DNA of 64,000 bases from Lumbricus terrestris (taxonomy: Eukaryota > Annelida > Clitellata > Crassiclitellata > Lumbricidae), in contig OX457043.1 in the NCBI GenBank assembly GCA_949752735.1, positions 37,260,605 to 37,324,604 of the forward strand, in the 5' to 3' direction. How positions within the stretch are numbered: position 1 is the stretch's first letter; every line of letters starts with the position of its first letter. Shown here piece after piece: positions 46,580-57,350 of the stretch. A program made the translations under genes and the position numbers. Below the pieces are notes generated by a model, which ran no database searches, had not been told where the DNA came from, and worked only from the letters and a program-made list of their open reading frames with translations.

Positions 46580-46850
46580 TTCTTCCGTTCCGTTCCTAGC
46601 CATCCTCGGTACGAGGTTCGGCCGCATCATGCACGATGTTCCTCCAATGATTCCTGTCCTCCGTCATTCTTAGCATTTCTCCCATTTGCAAGCGCGTCCA
46701 TGTCTTTATGTTGTCCAGCCAATTCGTTCTTGGCCTTCCTCTTCCTCTACCTCCTTTCTCTATGCATGTTCCCTCCTTTCTCATGATGTGACCGAAGTAT
46801 ATCATTTTCCTTTCTTTAACTGTTCTTAGCATGTTCCTCTTCACACCAGC
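46580..46850 (-). mobile_element. RTE-like LINE C-terminal fragment
   Basis: Encodes KERKMIYFGHIMRKEGTC, GRGRGRPRTNWLDNIKTWT and RNHWRNIVHDAAEP in one 82-codon frame, the end of an RTE ORF. Inside the 44872-47791 Helitron. Confidence 0.75.
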
Positions 46851-47833
46851 GGCTTACATTTCTTACCTTCCGATATTCAGCTCACATTGGAATCGTCATT
46901 TAATAAATATTATTGCAAATCGTTGTGCTATGTTATTATCGCCATTGACCCCGTGACGCCTCTATGGCTAGAAATGACGTCAGAATTATGTCGTCAAAAG
47001 AAATTAAATATGGGGAAGAATAGTGCAGTCTACTATAGTTGCAGCATGATGGCAGCCAAGGACCGTTAAAATGTCGCGTAAGTTTCCATATCGAAACTTA
47101 AAATGTCCATATCAATATCAATATCCCTAGGCACAGTGCCCGTAGGAGTCCGACGCCACTCTCTGTCTGAGTCTGTCTCGCGTCATGTTACCCAGCTTCA
47201 ACCGGTCCGGTCAGCAGGTCTGCCCCATACCATTAACATCTTGAAGCAGCTGGACCACCTTATCTGATTGAAGAGAATATGGGAGAGAGGCATGAAGGAC
47301 AACTGGGTCAATGCCCGTATGTGTCCCATGCTCTCTTCTCTTCCGACTCTCTACACCAGTCTGTCCTGACCGACCTGTGCATGCCTGCTCCACATCATGA
47401 CACCTTGGAGCATCTGGGCCGCTATGTCACTTGTGTAGTGGTTTTTGCGGATTTCAATCGTCTGGGTCTTTTACTGCCAGTGTATCGCCACCCATCTGGC
47501 AAACCTTCCTCCTTTTGTCCGGGCTTAGGGCCGGCGAAGGGACATTGTTGGTTCCCTGTGGCGGAGGATGGATGCAGTTTAACGTCATGCCCAGGACCAA
47601 AAAAAGTCCATAAGTCGGGTTATAAAGTGAATAGTCGTGATGACTTCCAAATTCGCATAAGAAGATTTAAAAAATTGTTTCGTCATTGAGATCCATTTGG
47701 TTTCAGAGCAGACCCCCGGGACAGATTTGCGCACATCCGGAGTTCCGGACATACAAACAGAAGGACAAACTTACAGACTTATAATATAAGATGACCATAT
47801 TGTTTACTTGCTACCGAGCCGTCAGTAACATTA

Positions 47834-48402
47834 ACCAAGTTTCCTATTCCGATAGTGACCATTAATGTATATAAATTTAACAACCTCGGAAAATGCTAAA
47901 ATAATTTAAAAACCTAAACTACAATATAACCGAAGTAGGAACCTCCGACTGATGAAAAATAATTATGCCAAATGATTAATTTAGAACGCTAAACAACCCA
48001 AAAAGCCGAGTCATACCGAATCATTGGAGCAATTGCAGAACACGGGACGCTAGTTTTTTATTTTATTTAGTTTTCTTAGCGATTTTAGCGTTATATTTGT
48101 TATCCTTAGTGATGATCTCTGTCATGCTGTGATTGGTTGAGTAAAAATAAACATGGATGACGTATAAATTGATACCCGTTATTGATGTATAAATGGATAC
48201 GCGTTATTTATGTTGTTGAAAGACAGAAGTTAAAATGAATATATTCCATATAAATGAGGTTTGTAGAGACAAACAAGTCTCTTTGTAGTATTTACAGGCT
48301 CGTATAATACTTCATAATCACGTATATTGCGAAACATGTCGAAAAGAAAATGCGTCAATACACGAAAAGTCGAAACTGTCGAAATTCTCATGGCGTTGTA
48401 TA
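47834..48402. other. no gene recognised
   Basis: AT-rich spacer between the Helitron/foldback complex and SINE-A. No coding or terminal-repeat signal. Confidence 0.4.
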
Positions 48403-48632
48403 CTTGTTTGTTTGTTTGTTTGTATGTGCACTTGTTATAGCGCCCCTTCAAGCTCTCTCTACTCAGAGGCGCTCCCGAATGCAGAGCGGACACTGCATCG
48501 GAGTTTCACGCCGAAGCGCTGAGCAATTGTGAGTGAAAGACTTGCCCAAGGTCCTTACGCGGCGAAGTGGATTCGAACCTCGAACCTTCCGGCTTCAAGG
48601 CAACGACGCCACCACTACACCACCGCGCCCCA
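48403..48632 (-). repeat. tRNA-headed SINE (family A), best copy
   Basis: Minus strand: GCGCGGTGGTGTAGTGGTGG..GGTTCGAGGTTCGAATCC forms A- and B-box promoter sequences, then a body ending GAGTAGAGAGAGCTTGAAGG, GGCGCTATAACAAG and a (CAAA)n tail at 48403-48420. The 3' GCGCTATA(A/T) wording is shared with the CR1-like LINEs here, suggesting those LINEs mobilise it. Confidence 0.82.
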
Positions 48633-48655
48633 CAAATTATTGTAGTTATTATTGT

Positions 48656-48684
48656 AAGTACTACCACATACTGTGGTAGTACTT
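48656..48684. other. 13-bp perfect hairpin
   Basis: AAGTACTACCACA, three-base loop, TGTGGTAGTACTT. Possibly a fragment of an inverted-repeat element; function unknown. Confidence 0.6.
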
Positions 48685-48892
48685 GTAAACGAAAAGAGTC
48701 CGTGTAAAAGGATAGGCCTCGTTTTCTCTCAAACGACAACATTTTATGGCAAACCTGGTAATGGCGGTCCCAAATTATAGCATTAAGGAAATCGAGATTT
48801 CGTGAAGGCTATAAACTTGACTCGTAGTAATAGTGCGGAGTATTGGATTGGCGCTTAGAAACGATGCTGTTTTTTAACTTCACAGTTACAAA

Positions 48893-50307
48893 ATGGCCGG
48901 CATACCTCCAGCGTCTCGAACTGTTTCGAATGCAGTACTAACATGGAATGCATTAGCAGTGTTTGATGCAACACCGAGAGAACTGTATGCAGCTATGAAC
49001 GATAGTTTTGAGTGGTTAAAATGGCTATCTGAACACCGATTAATCCATAATAACGACTGTACAAAATTCCACTGTGCTATGGGATTAGTGCGACGTGCCG
49101 AATCACCAGATTTGTCGTACTTGCAGTACAAGAACAAGTGTCAGAACCGGATCGTTCTTTGCGAAATGTTCACCATCCAGCCACCTCGTTCAACACGCTC
49201 CTCATCCTCCATTACACTGCTTCGCCCTCCCATCACTTCATCACTGAAATTCGCAAACCGCTCCATAGCCATTGCCGTTCCACCTCTCTGGAACAAACTT
49301 CCGCCAGCACTTCGGCAAACTTCCGACCCATCATACGAACTCACCAAAACTCCACCTCTCGCTATCTCCCCACAGGTCTTTCACTCAAAACTGAAAACAT
49401 TGCTCTTTCAAAAATCCTATCCTGATTCTTCCTCTTCTCCTCACATCCCCCGCCACTTCAATTCTAAACATCACCCACCTTAGTCGTCCATCTATCTGCC
49501 TGCCTGACTCTCCGGACTTGACCCGCTGCCTATCGATTTTGTTTTGTTTGAGCGCCTGTGAATAAGCTGGTTCCCGCGACTTGGCTTTTGTGGGCGCTCT
49601 AGAAGTCTCGAGATTACGATTACGATTCTTTGAGCTTGGAGAAAATAGTAATGCTCATCTATTTCTGGGTCTATGACGTGCAAAGCAAACATGTCATGAT
49701 GTTTCAAGATATTACAGACTAGCACATAATTGTTAACTACAATAATTTCTTCCGCCTGGAGTGTGAGACATGGCTTACAAGACAACAAGTCTACATCGGT
49801 GGGTTTGATGCAAACGGCCAACCCATCTACGTTGAGATTGATGAAACATACTTCTTTCCTTCTAAATATCACTGAGGTCGTCACCGACGTGGCTGCTGGG
49901 TTTTCGGCATGATTGAACGTGGAAGCGGAAAATGTTGGCTACAAGTAGTTGCGCGCCGAGATGCTGCCACTCTGAAACGGATTATCGTCGATCATGTTCT
50001 ACCAGGAACTGTAATTGTGAGTGATTCCTGGGCATGGTATGCCAACTTATCTACCGTGAACAATGTAGTTTACCAGCATTATGTGGTTGTGCACGCCAAT
50101 AACTTCGTCGATCCTGTTCATCCCGATGTTAACACTCAGACAATAGAAGGTCTCTGGATGCATGCAAAAAGAAAGTTACGATACCAAAGTGGAACTAGCA
50201 GGGCGTTATTTCCAAGCTATTTGTCTGCATTCCTGTGGAGATATAGTCACAAGTTGCAAGTGTTCGGAGAATATTTGAAGTTGCTGAGTGAAAACTATGG
50301 CATATGA
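48893..50307 (+). pseudogene. Merlin (IS1595/ISXO2-like) transposase, interrupted
   Basis: Encodes a cut-and-paste DDE transposase. The N-terminal part starts at 48893 (MAGIPPASRTVSNAV, then LAVFDATPRELYAAM and HNNDCTKFHCAMGLV) and is cut at about 49155 by a LINE 3' end. After it the frame carries VEIDETYFFPSKYH (first catalytic Asp), a TGA at 49873-49875 where the family has Arg, then GRHRRGCWVFGMIERGSG, VIVSDSWAWYANL (second Asp) and NFVDP..NTQTIEGLWMHAK (Glu). All three catalytic residues are present. The last 132 codons (49909-50307) are uninterrupted, ending near the 3' terminus as usual. Confidence 0.9.
49155..49628 (+). mobile_element. LINE 3' end inserted in Merlin transposase
   Basis: Encodes KFANRSIAIAVPPLWNKLP and FHSKLKTLLFQKSY, the CR1-type C-terminus, then a 3' UTR ending GGGCGCTCTAGAAGTCTCG with a (GATTAC)n tail at 49608-49628. 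It fuses in frame to the transposase N-terminus, giving a misleading 196-codon open frame (48893-49483). Confidence 0.85.
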
Positions 50308-50660
50308 CGTGTTCATTGTCAAATTAATGACAACATGGTCTTCACATTCATTTTCTATGTCAACACAATACAATGTATCGATTTCCTTAATGCTATAATT
50401 TGGGACCGCCATTACCAGGTTTACCCATTTTATTTACTGACTAGACGTTATTTTAAACGTTATTTTTGTAACGCTATTCCAACGTTATTAACTAATAAAA
50501 AGTCCATTTTATTTAATTAACACAACGTTTAAATAGACTGACTTGTTAACTCTTGTATTATATGTTCTTTGCTTCTGTAATTACATCAATCATAATTATA
50601 AACCACGCCCACAATATAGTTTGTTTTGAAATCGCGTTTTGAAATCGCTAAAAGGTAGAT

Positions 50661-51301
50661 GTTACTGACGGCTCGGTAGCAAGTAAACAATATATGGTCG
50701 TCACAGATAAGGGCAGAATAGAGCGGTCTCACTTACAGCGATAGATAGCCCAATGTTTCCGCAACCTACGGCGATCTATAGCAAAATGTTTTCGCGAAAG
50801 TAAGTAAAAATACCATAACAAGGTATATTTTCTTAAATATTAATACGCTTATTCATAGGAGGGGATGACGTATGGGCATTTCAAAATTCGATGTGGCAAT
50901 TAATATTGCCATCCTCACTACGTCCCTACCCCACTTCGCCCTTACCCCGCCACACCCCGCCTCTGCCTTGATTCACCCGCAAATTATCGAGCGTGCGTCA
51001 GTGTTTTGCGTATATCGCTATGTATTTTAACTACGAAATTATATCGTCGCTAGCGTGTGCAGGAAGCTTTTTAACCACGAGATATCTCGTAGTTGGCGGC
51101 CAATGAGTCAAGGTCAATCAATTTTGTTGTATTCTTTAGCTTATTTAAGCATATCATTATTTATGAAAATATACCTTTTCAAGGTATTTTTACTTACTTA
51201 CTTTCGCGAAAACATTGGGCTATAGATCGCCGTGAGACCGCTCTATTCCGCCCTCATCTGCGACGACCATATTGTTTATTTGCTACTGAGCCGTCAGTAA
51301 C
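50661..51301. mobile_element. foldback-type element with ~190-bp inverted arms
   Basis: The left arm starts GTTACTGACGGCTCGGTAGC and contains GTCACAGATAAGGGCAGAAT; the right arm is its imperfect reverse complement ending ..CCGTCAGTAAC. AACATTGGGCTATAGATCGC and GGTATATTTT blocks lie in both arms. The centre is low-complexity C-rich. It is the same family as the split copy around 44370-47833. Confidence 0.75.
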
Positions 51302-51990
51302 ATTAACCCGCTAAAAATTTGCAGTCCCTTGTTCTGCAATTACGCCGAATCATTTACTACGCTAAAAACCCGTTTACCTCAATGAGAGTCATCACACAGT
51401 CACAGCCTGCTTACTTACCAACGTAAGGACCAGCATTAAAGACATCTTTAATAATTTATCAACGTAACCTACGAGATAATACTTTCTGATTTCAAAGAGA
51501 AAGAAAATTGAAGTTCTTACCCGAATGCGCTATCCATTTTCGTTTACACATACAACACGACAAACCTTACACCAAAAACCAAAGATTTGTCAGAAATAAA
51601 ACAGCGACACACAAAATAGATCTAATCCAAAGCGCACGATATGTCGGAAGTAAAAAAAACAACGATCTACCAATAGCAGCGTCGCCACTCTGAAAATTGA
51701 AAAACCCAAGTTGGAGGGGCGAAAAACCCAAGAAACCCAAGTTCAGATTTCTCGACGTACAAATTTTTAAATATTGAAGGTAGTATAAATGTACATGATA
51801 ATAATAATATTATAATATAATGCAGATAAACCGGTTTTTACAATGAACTGCTTTTAAAGTACTCGCATGTTTTTTTCAACAAGTTTTTCGTTTTGGGCTC
51901 AATGGTGGAGAAGGAAGGAAGATGCGATAAAGAGGTGAGGCGGAGAATTTCAATGGGCAAAGCTGCAATAATAATAATAATAATATAATA
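51302..51990. other. no gene recognised
   Basis: Spacer without coding signal. An ATAATAATA tract at 51797-51815 and a second at 51968-51998 leads into SINE-C. Confidence 0.45.
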
Positions 51991-51999
51991 TAATATATT

Positions 52000-52215
52000 T
52001 TCTTTAATTAAACGCCTGCAAGACGCACTGCGCTTTACATTTACAGGTTATGCAGTAATCTTAATTAAACTTAACTACCAACTGAACAGACAGCTTTGTA
52101 ATTACACGGCGCCGATGGCAGCCTACAAAGCAAATCCGCCCAACGGGGGCTCGAACTCACTACCTCTCGCACTCTTGGCCAGCGTGTTAACCACTACTCT
52201 ACCGGGCCCCCCCCC
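52000..52215 (-). repeat. tRNA-headed SINE (family C), intact copy
   Basis: Minus strand: GGGCCCGGTAGAGTAGTGG head with B box GAGTTCGAGCC, body GCCGTGTAATTACAAAGCTG, and a 3' tail CTGTAAATGTAAAGCGCAGT with GCGTCTTGCAGGCGTTTAAT, then (TTA/TAT)n. The 3' ~60 bp match the RTE LINE tail at 38915-38975, a classic SINE-LINE partnership. Confidence 0.88.
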
Positions 52216-52239
52216 AAATAAAAAATTACATACTGCACG

Positions 52240-52700
52240 ACTAAGCATAGGCGAAGCGAAGACATGGTTAAGCAGAGATGCTTAATGCAGGGGATGGATA
52301 AGATATGGAGGATTGGAGGGACAGGCATGTGAGCTTACAGACAAAGACGAGACTTGTCAAAGCAATGATTTTCCCCATAGTGCTATATGGAAGCGAGACG
52401 TGGACGAAGACGAAGGCGTTGGACGACAACATTGCTGCGTGTGAAATGTGGATATGGAGAAGGCTGCTGAGAATATCGTGGAAAGAGAGGAGAACAAATG
52501 AATATGTGCTCCAGGACATAGGTCAAGTAAGAGGGGGATATGTCATTGCTGCAGAGGATCATCAAACAGAAGCTGATGTTTTTCGGTCACGTGATGCGCA
52601 CGGATGGACTGGAGAAGGCGATGATGCTGGCATGTGGAGAGGGTACAAGGAGAAGAGGACGACCGAGGATCAGAGGATTCGTTTAATAAAATTCAATCTG
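52240..52700 (+). mobile_element. RTE-like LINE C-terminal fragment
   Basis: Encodes RHVSLQTKTRLVKAMIFPIV, LYGSETWTKTKALDD, RRLLRISWKERRTNEYVL and, after a frameshift near 52535, KLMFFGHVMRTDGLEKAM and RRRGRPR. This is the region after RT. Different subfamily from 38164 and 40963 by sequence. Confidence 0.82.
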
Positions 52701-52996
52701 ACAAACCGCAGAATGACTACAGATACAGAGGTTAATACGAAATACGGCCCACTTCGCACGACACGCAGGTTGGCTAAACAGCAGGTAGCTTAACACTAAA
52801 TAATCCAATATAAAATCGTTTGATTGAGATTGTCGCTGACACACTGCAGCCAGTTAAAAAAAAAATTTAAAAAATGACTAAGAAAACATAACAATTTAAT
52901 CAACTGGGTGGAAGTCAGAAAAAGAGGCAGTGGTCGAGTATCTGTAAAGTACTCGAGAAATGAAATTTCTTTCGTCCTTAATTGGTAGTTCAAAAC

Positions 52997-54990
52997 CAGT
53001 GGCGTCTACCAATGGGGGGGGGTTGGGAGAACGTTCTCCCACGGTTTCTGAAAGTGGGGGGTTTGACGTTTTTGGACGTAAACTGGGGGGGGTTGTTGAT
53101 TTCTAATGTGCTATTTCGGACCAAAGAATTCAAGGTTCGCTTGAAGTAACTGCCAACTCAAAGGGATATGATGATCAGTGGTGGAACACATGGACTGGGG
53201 TGGATCTTTTAACGCTTCAGGTCACACCTACTGAGCAAGTCAATCCGAGGCCCAGGCATGGCAGGTGATGAAGGCGACATAATCAAGATGGCCAAGGGTC
53301 ATTAGACAGCACAGACACGTCTTGCTGTGCTTGTGTACCCCAGTCTTCTGACAGGACCCGGTTCCTTGTGTGAAGCTAATGACATTGATTACAGCTGTTT
53401 TGAATTAGATACCCAGTCAGCAAATCTCTGTAGGCCCACTGAGTAAGATCAGCTACATGTGGGCTGTAAACACGTGCCTATCAATGTTAGAGAATGATGC
53501 AGTCGAAAGGGCAACTGGTTTCTGAAGGCGATATTCCTTTTGTTATAAACTAGGGACTTTCACTGTTTTTCGTAGTGAAATGCAATAATTAAGCATAAAC
53601 ATCAACCGAAATTCTTGACAGCCAGCCATGAGATAGGCCTGCAGAAAATCCGTGGGGCGAGTTCGGACTATTAGTTTCGTGCTAGTAGGCCTAGGCACAA
53701 TATTTGCAAGTACCATGGCCAGCAACATGAAATTTCACAGCGGTAAGTTACTACAATTTAGAACTACACAATTCTATAACTATCTAAATTCGCCTGTTTA
53801 TTTAGTTTCAGGTAGGCCTAGACCCGAGCACTGCGCATTGACTTAGTCTTAGGCCTAACCGAGTTCAAATGAAATTTCTTTAATCTCTGTTCGATTCTGT
53901 TATGACATGTCTGCGTTTAACGTTTATAACAGAATTGAAATTGTCAGCAATAGGTGCAATATATCTCTGAAAGTTAACCGTAAGCCTAGTAGCAGATAAT
54001 CGGCTGTTGTTGATAAAATAATAATTATTATCGGTCGAGATAGCCTGCTTGTTCTAAGTTGTTCTGTATAGGCCCTATAGCACCAAATAGCGGTCGTCAA
54101 CGAAAGGCGAATGCACGCAATTCATGAATAGCCTAATGTTGCCTGCGAATTTGTCCAAGTAGCCGACGCTACCGACGTAGACAGGGGCGGATCCAGGGCA
54201 TTAAAAATTCCAAAGTATTTTTGGCAGGCCAAGAGTAAAAATAATGGGCAGGTCATCATGACCTACCGCAACGTATGGTAGCACGGCCACTTAAGACAAT
54301 TGTGTGAATATAAGCTAACTGAAGATGTAAACATTTAGGATTATTGCCCTTTTCAATCAATCAATCAGAATTTATATGGCGCCCATTTAAGGTACCTACT
54401 CAGAGGCGCTCCCGGCCGAGTTCAAGCGTAGAAAACAGTCTTCAACAGTTTGTGAAATTGTTGCTGGGTTGCAATTTTTACTGTCCATTTGTTCCCAAAA
54501 TTAATAGGCAATGTTAATCTATGATTTATGATGTAGGCACCTAGCTATGACTTTTGAGCAGAAGGATATGTCCCTCCCTTCAAAAATTCTGTTGGCACCA
54601 ATGCCGAACTTTATGATATAAGTTACAACATGGCAATGACAAATCTGCATTATTACACTGCATGGACTAACATAAGAATGAAACTGTTTGTGTTAGTCAC
54701 AAAACTTATCACTGCAGTCTCAGTCTGTCTGTGGGAATTAAAAAAATCAAATTAAGATATCAAACCAATAAATTGTAAAAACAGTGTTTGTGAATTAATG
54801 GATCTTTATTTATAATTAAGTTATTAATTTTTTCGCTTATAATCACTTTTATTATGGACTATATGCTCATAATATTTAGGCCAATTATTATAGCCTACGT
54901 TATGCGTGCCGAGTCTTTTAGAAATACAAGTCGGCCAAAATGGGGGGGGTTCTTTCTCCCAACCCAAGTGGGGGGGGTTAGACGCCACTG
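52997..54990. mobile_element. hAT element (1,994 bp) inserted in LINE ORF
   Basis: Ends CAGTGGCGTCTACC and GTTAGACGCCACTG with G/C-run subterminal sequence (GGGGGGGTT..), and a perfect 8-bp duplication TTCAAAAC at 52989-52996 and 54991-54998. The interior has no recognised transposase; it holds several TAGGCCTA palindromes and a CR1 tail at 54354-54430. Confidence 0.93.
54354..54430 (-). mobile_element. CR1-like LINE extreme 3' end
   Basis: (CAAT)n tail, then TTTATATGGCGCC and CTACTCAGAGGCGCTCCCGG, the 3' wording of CR1-like elements elsewhere in the window. Only about 75 bp survive. Confidence 0.65.
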
Positions 54991-55700
54991 TTCAAAACTG
55001 TGGGGACGAGGACGAAGATTGTACGGCCTCTGGGTTTTCAGTGGAAAAATGTTATCCAGGACGTGTGAGTCGAGTCGGATAACTCTACAAAGTAATCGAC
55101 CTTCAATGTCATGTACAATTAAGAGCTTCAACGCTCATAATATCAGGCGCCAGAAAGCCGTAACGTCCCATCTTACGATGAAAACGCTCTAGTTTTGAAC
55201 GATCGTCAGCAGTAGTCAAGCCCCACCAGGCAGGGGCAGCGTAGAGGAGGCGCGCTGTTGTTGTAGCTCTGGCAACATTGTGTAGGGCACTTGGTGGCAG
55301 ACCATGAGCTCTTAGGACGCTCAAGGCGTAGATGGATGAAGAGCAGGAACTCAGGACACGACTGACATGCGACGAAGCCCGTAAGTCACTGCTGATGGTT
55401 ACGCCTAGAATAACTATGCAGTCAACCCTCTCAAGGTCTGGCAGCGGATGAGGAAGGGCAGTCCCCTTTGAACGTCGGTTGAAAATCATCTCACGCGACT
55501 TTGTTGGATTAAGTTTTAAATGGTTCCTGGTAGCCCATATCTCAATTGCGGCAAGCTCAGTCTTCAGAGTTGTTCTCATCGAAGCAGGGATGATGAGGTA
55601 AGTATCTTCCGCAAACTTAACAATTTTGTTCTGCTGATAGACTGATGGATGTACACAGGAGGACAGGGATATATCTTGGACAATTGAGGGATGTGACACA

Positions 55701-57350
55701 GAACAGAACGGAGTGGAGAAGGCTGGTCATGATGGTCGCTATATAGAGTTCCTCGAACTGACGGCACAAGGCCTGTTTTTTCAAGACTTCAGTAGGCCTA
55801 ACACGAAAAAATATTTCTTCTACAGGAATTTTGCTGTTTGCTCGTTGACTTCGATCGTTTTTCTGTTAAGCAGCGCTCAAATAGCAATTATGTTTGTCTA
55901 AAAGTCCGTGTATTCGTGGTATGTCCGAATCGCTGGAATAATTACTTCTGTGACTATCAAACATTTCTGTTTAAGCCTATGCGTTTGCAAAAATTAGAAT
56001 ATAAGCGGAATCGACATCTGGCGCGCGCGTGCGCAGTGGGTCAGGCCGATTCTGGGCATAGAGCTAACAATCATTTAATTAAACATTTAGGCTATTTATA
56101 GACCCCTTATATGAATCTGGAAAAATTTATGCACGCTAATCTTGAGTTTTCGAAGTTTTCATTGAACTTTACAATTAATCAATAGGCCTAAACTTTCCAG
56201 AAAGTCAGTTAATTTTGCAGTAGGCTAGTAAGCTGTAGAAACAGCGAAAAACGAACAAAGGCTGTGGATCGAGAGAGCATGCTCTTGAACAAAATAATAT
56301 TGCACAATATTAGCCTAACTTTTGGTAAACCTATTTTAGGTAGCCTATAGCCTAATTGTGTTTCATTTGTTGAACTAATTTGTGTACCTGATAGCGGTGT
56401 GTCTATAAGTTTTGTTGCCAATTAAACGAATATAATAATAATAATAATAATAATATTGCCCACTGCATATAATATAGCCTATGCCGGCTATGCGAACCGC
56501 CGTTTAGACTAGGCTATATTTAATTTTCCTTCGGAAAGCAAAGATCCAGGTCGAAGAATTAAGACGGTGGATCGATCTGGTAGATTGAGTTGTAGGTAGG
56601 CCTAAATATTCAATACTATAATTATATTATGGCACCGTAGTCTATCCAACAACACCCATTTGGAAGAAACGTTTTGGATAGTACGTACGTATAGGCCTAT
56701 ACAGGTGTGCTCTAGCCTATATGAAAATCTCACCATCTGTGCGCAATACGTAGAGTAATAACTAATGACCGCATAGACCATGACTTGTTCGTATAAAGGC
56801 TACATGTAGGCTAGATGTAGGCCTATAGTTGTGTGGTCTTTTTCAATAACCATACTAACCTTTCACATGGCCTTAACGCCGTTAACGGATGATGATGATG
56901 ATGATGATGATGATATTCGTTTAATTCAAAGTATGACAAATCCAGGATGACAAACCGCACCAGGATGCTTTTGCTGTCGATTCTGTCTTTAATAATACCA
57001 TATTGTACCAGACTTACAGCTATATGCTGATAACACCAGCAAATGCTACAAGCTTTCCCACTCAGCCAAGAAATCCTCAAAGAAATAGGCCTACTGCTTA
57101 AATATTTATGATTAGTTGTAAAAGAATATAATTTAGGTTATAGTTGCCAATTCACTTAAAAAGATATGGGCTATATCTGCTATAGCTCTGGTTATAATTA
57201 TATGCGGCCTACACCAAAGCCACTAATTAACTTCTTTCATTTTATATTGCATAATTTTTAAACCACGATTAGGCTACCTGTACGGCAAAATTTTCTTAAT
57301 GCATCAACTTTCAAACGTTTCATATTCTCTAAACCAGAGGTTCCCGGGTT
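55701..57350. other. AT-rich stretch rich in TAGGCCTA, no gene
   Basis: Contains at least six TAGGCCTA palindromes, an (ATA)n tract near 56430-56453 and a (GAT)n tract near 56888-56912. No coding, transposon or SINE match recognised. The SNW1 first exon or promoter could lie here or further right, but I cannot identify it. Confidence 0.45.

Larger units (their letters stand above)
44872..47791 (-). mobile_element. Helitron (2,920 bp) with an empty-site paralogue in the window
   Basis: Reverse complement starts TCTTATATTATAAGTC and ends with a CCCGGGCAACGCCGGG hairpin, 12 nt, CTAG. Flanks are CTTATCTGTAA and TGACCATATTG. The uninterrupted equivalents at 50695-50720 (minus) and 51254-51275 read through this point (CTGTGACGACCATAT, CTGCGACGACCATAT), confirming both ends. 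It contains a ~397-bp tandem repeat, a second Helitron, SINE-B sequence and an RTE fragment. No Rep/helicase frame seen. Confidence 0.88.
48748..50425 (+). mobile_element. Merlin DNA transposon (1,678 bp) with 8-bp target duplication
   Basis: Left terminus GGCAAACCTGGTAATGGCGG and right terminus (reverse complement) GGTAAACCTGGTAATGGCGG extend through TCCCAAATTATAGCATTAAGG as inverted repeats of about 45 bp. Perfect 8-bp duplications CATTTTAT lie at 48740-48747 and 50426-50433. GG-starting ends, 8-bp duplication and an IS1016/IS1595-type transposase inside identify Merlin. One LINE insertion and one stop codon make it nonautonomous. Confidence 0.93.
52800..55700 (-). mobile_element. non-LTR LINE (RT to C-terminus) split by a hAT
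   Basis: The minus strand 55699-55109 encodes KFAEDTYLIIPAS (active-site box; first Asp of FADD replaced by Glu), NHLKLNPTKSREMIFNRR, DCIVILGVTISSDL, LYALSVLRAHGLP and TTARLLYAAPAWWG, followed in 55130-54999 by LKTQRPYNLRPRPHSFE. The reading continues across the hAT at 52988-52930 with L.IKDERNFISRVLYR, a common LINE C-terminus. 5'-truncated before the RT fingers. Confidence 0.85.

Noticed and set aside
48560..48632. Functional tRNA gene
   Set aside because: A and B boxes are present but the segment is the head of a SINE with body and (CAAA)n tail. The same holds for 37411-37480, 39640-39715 and 52140-52215.
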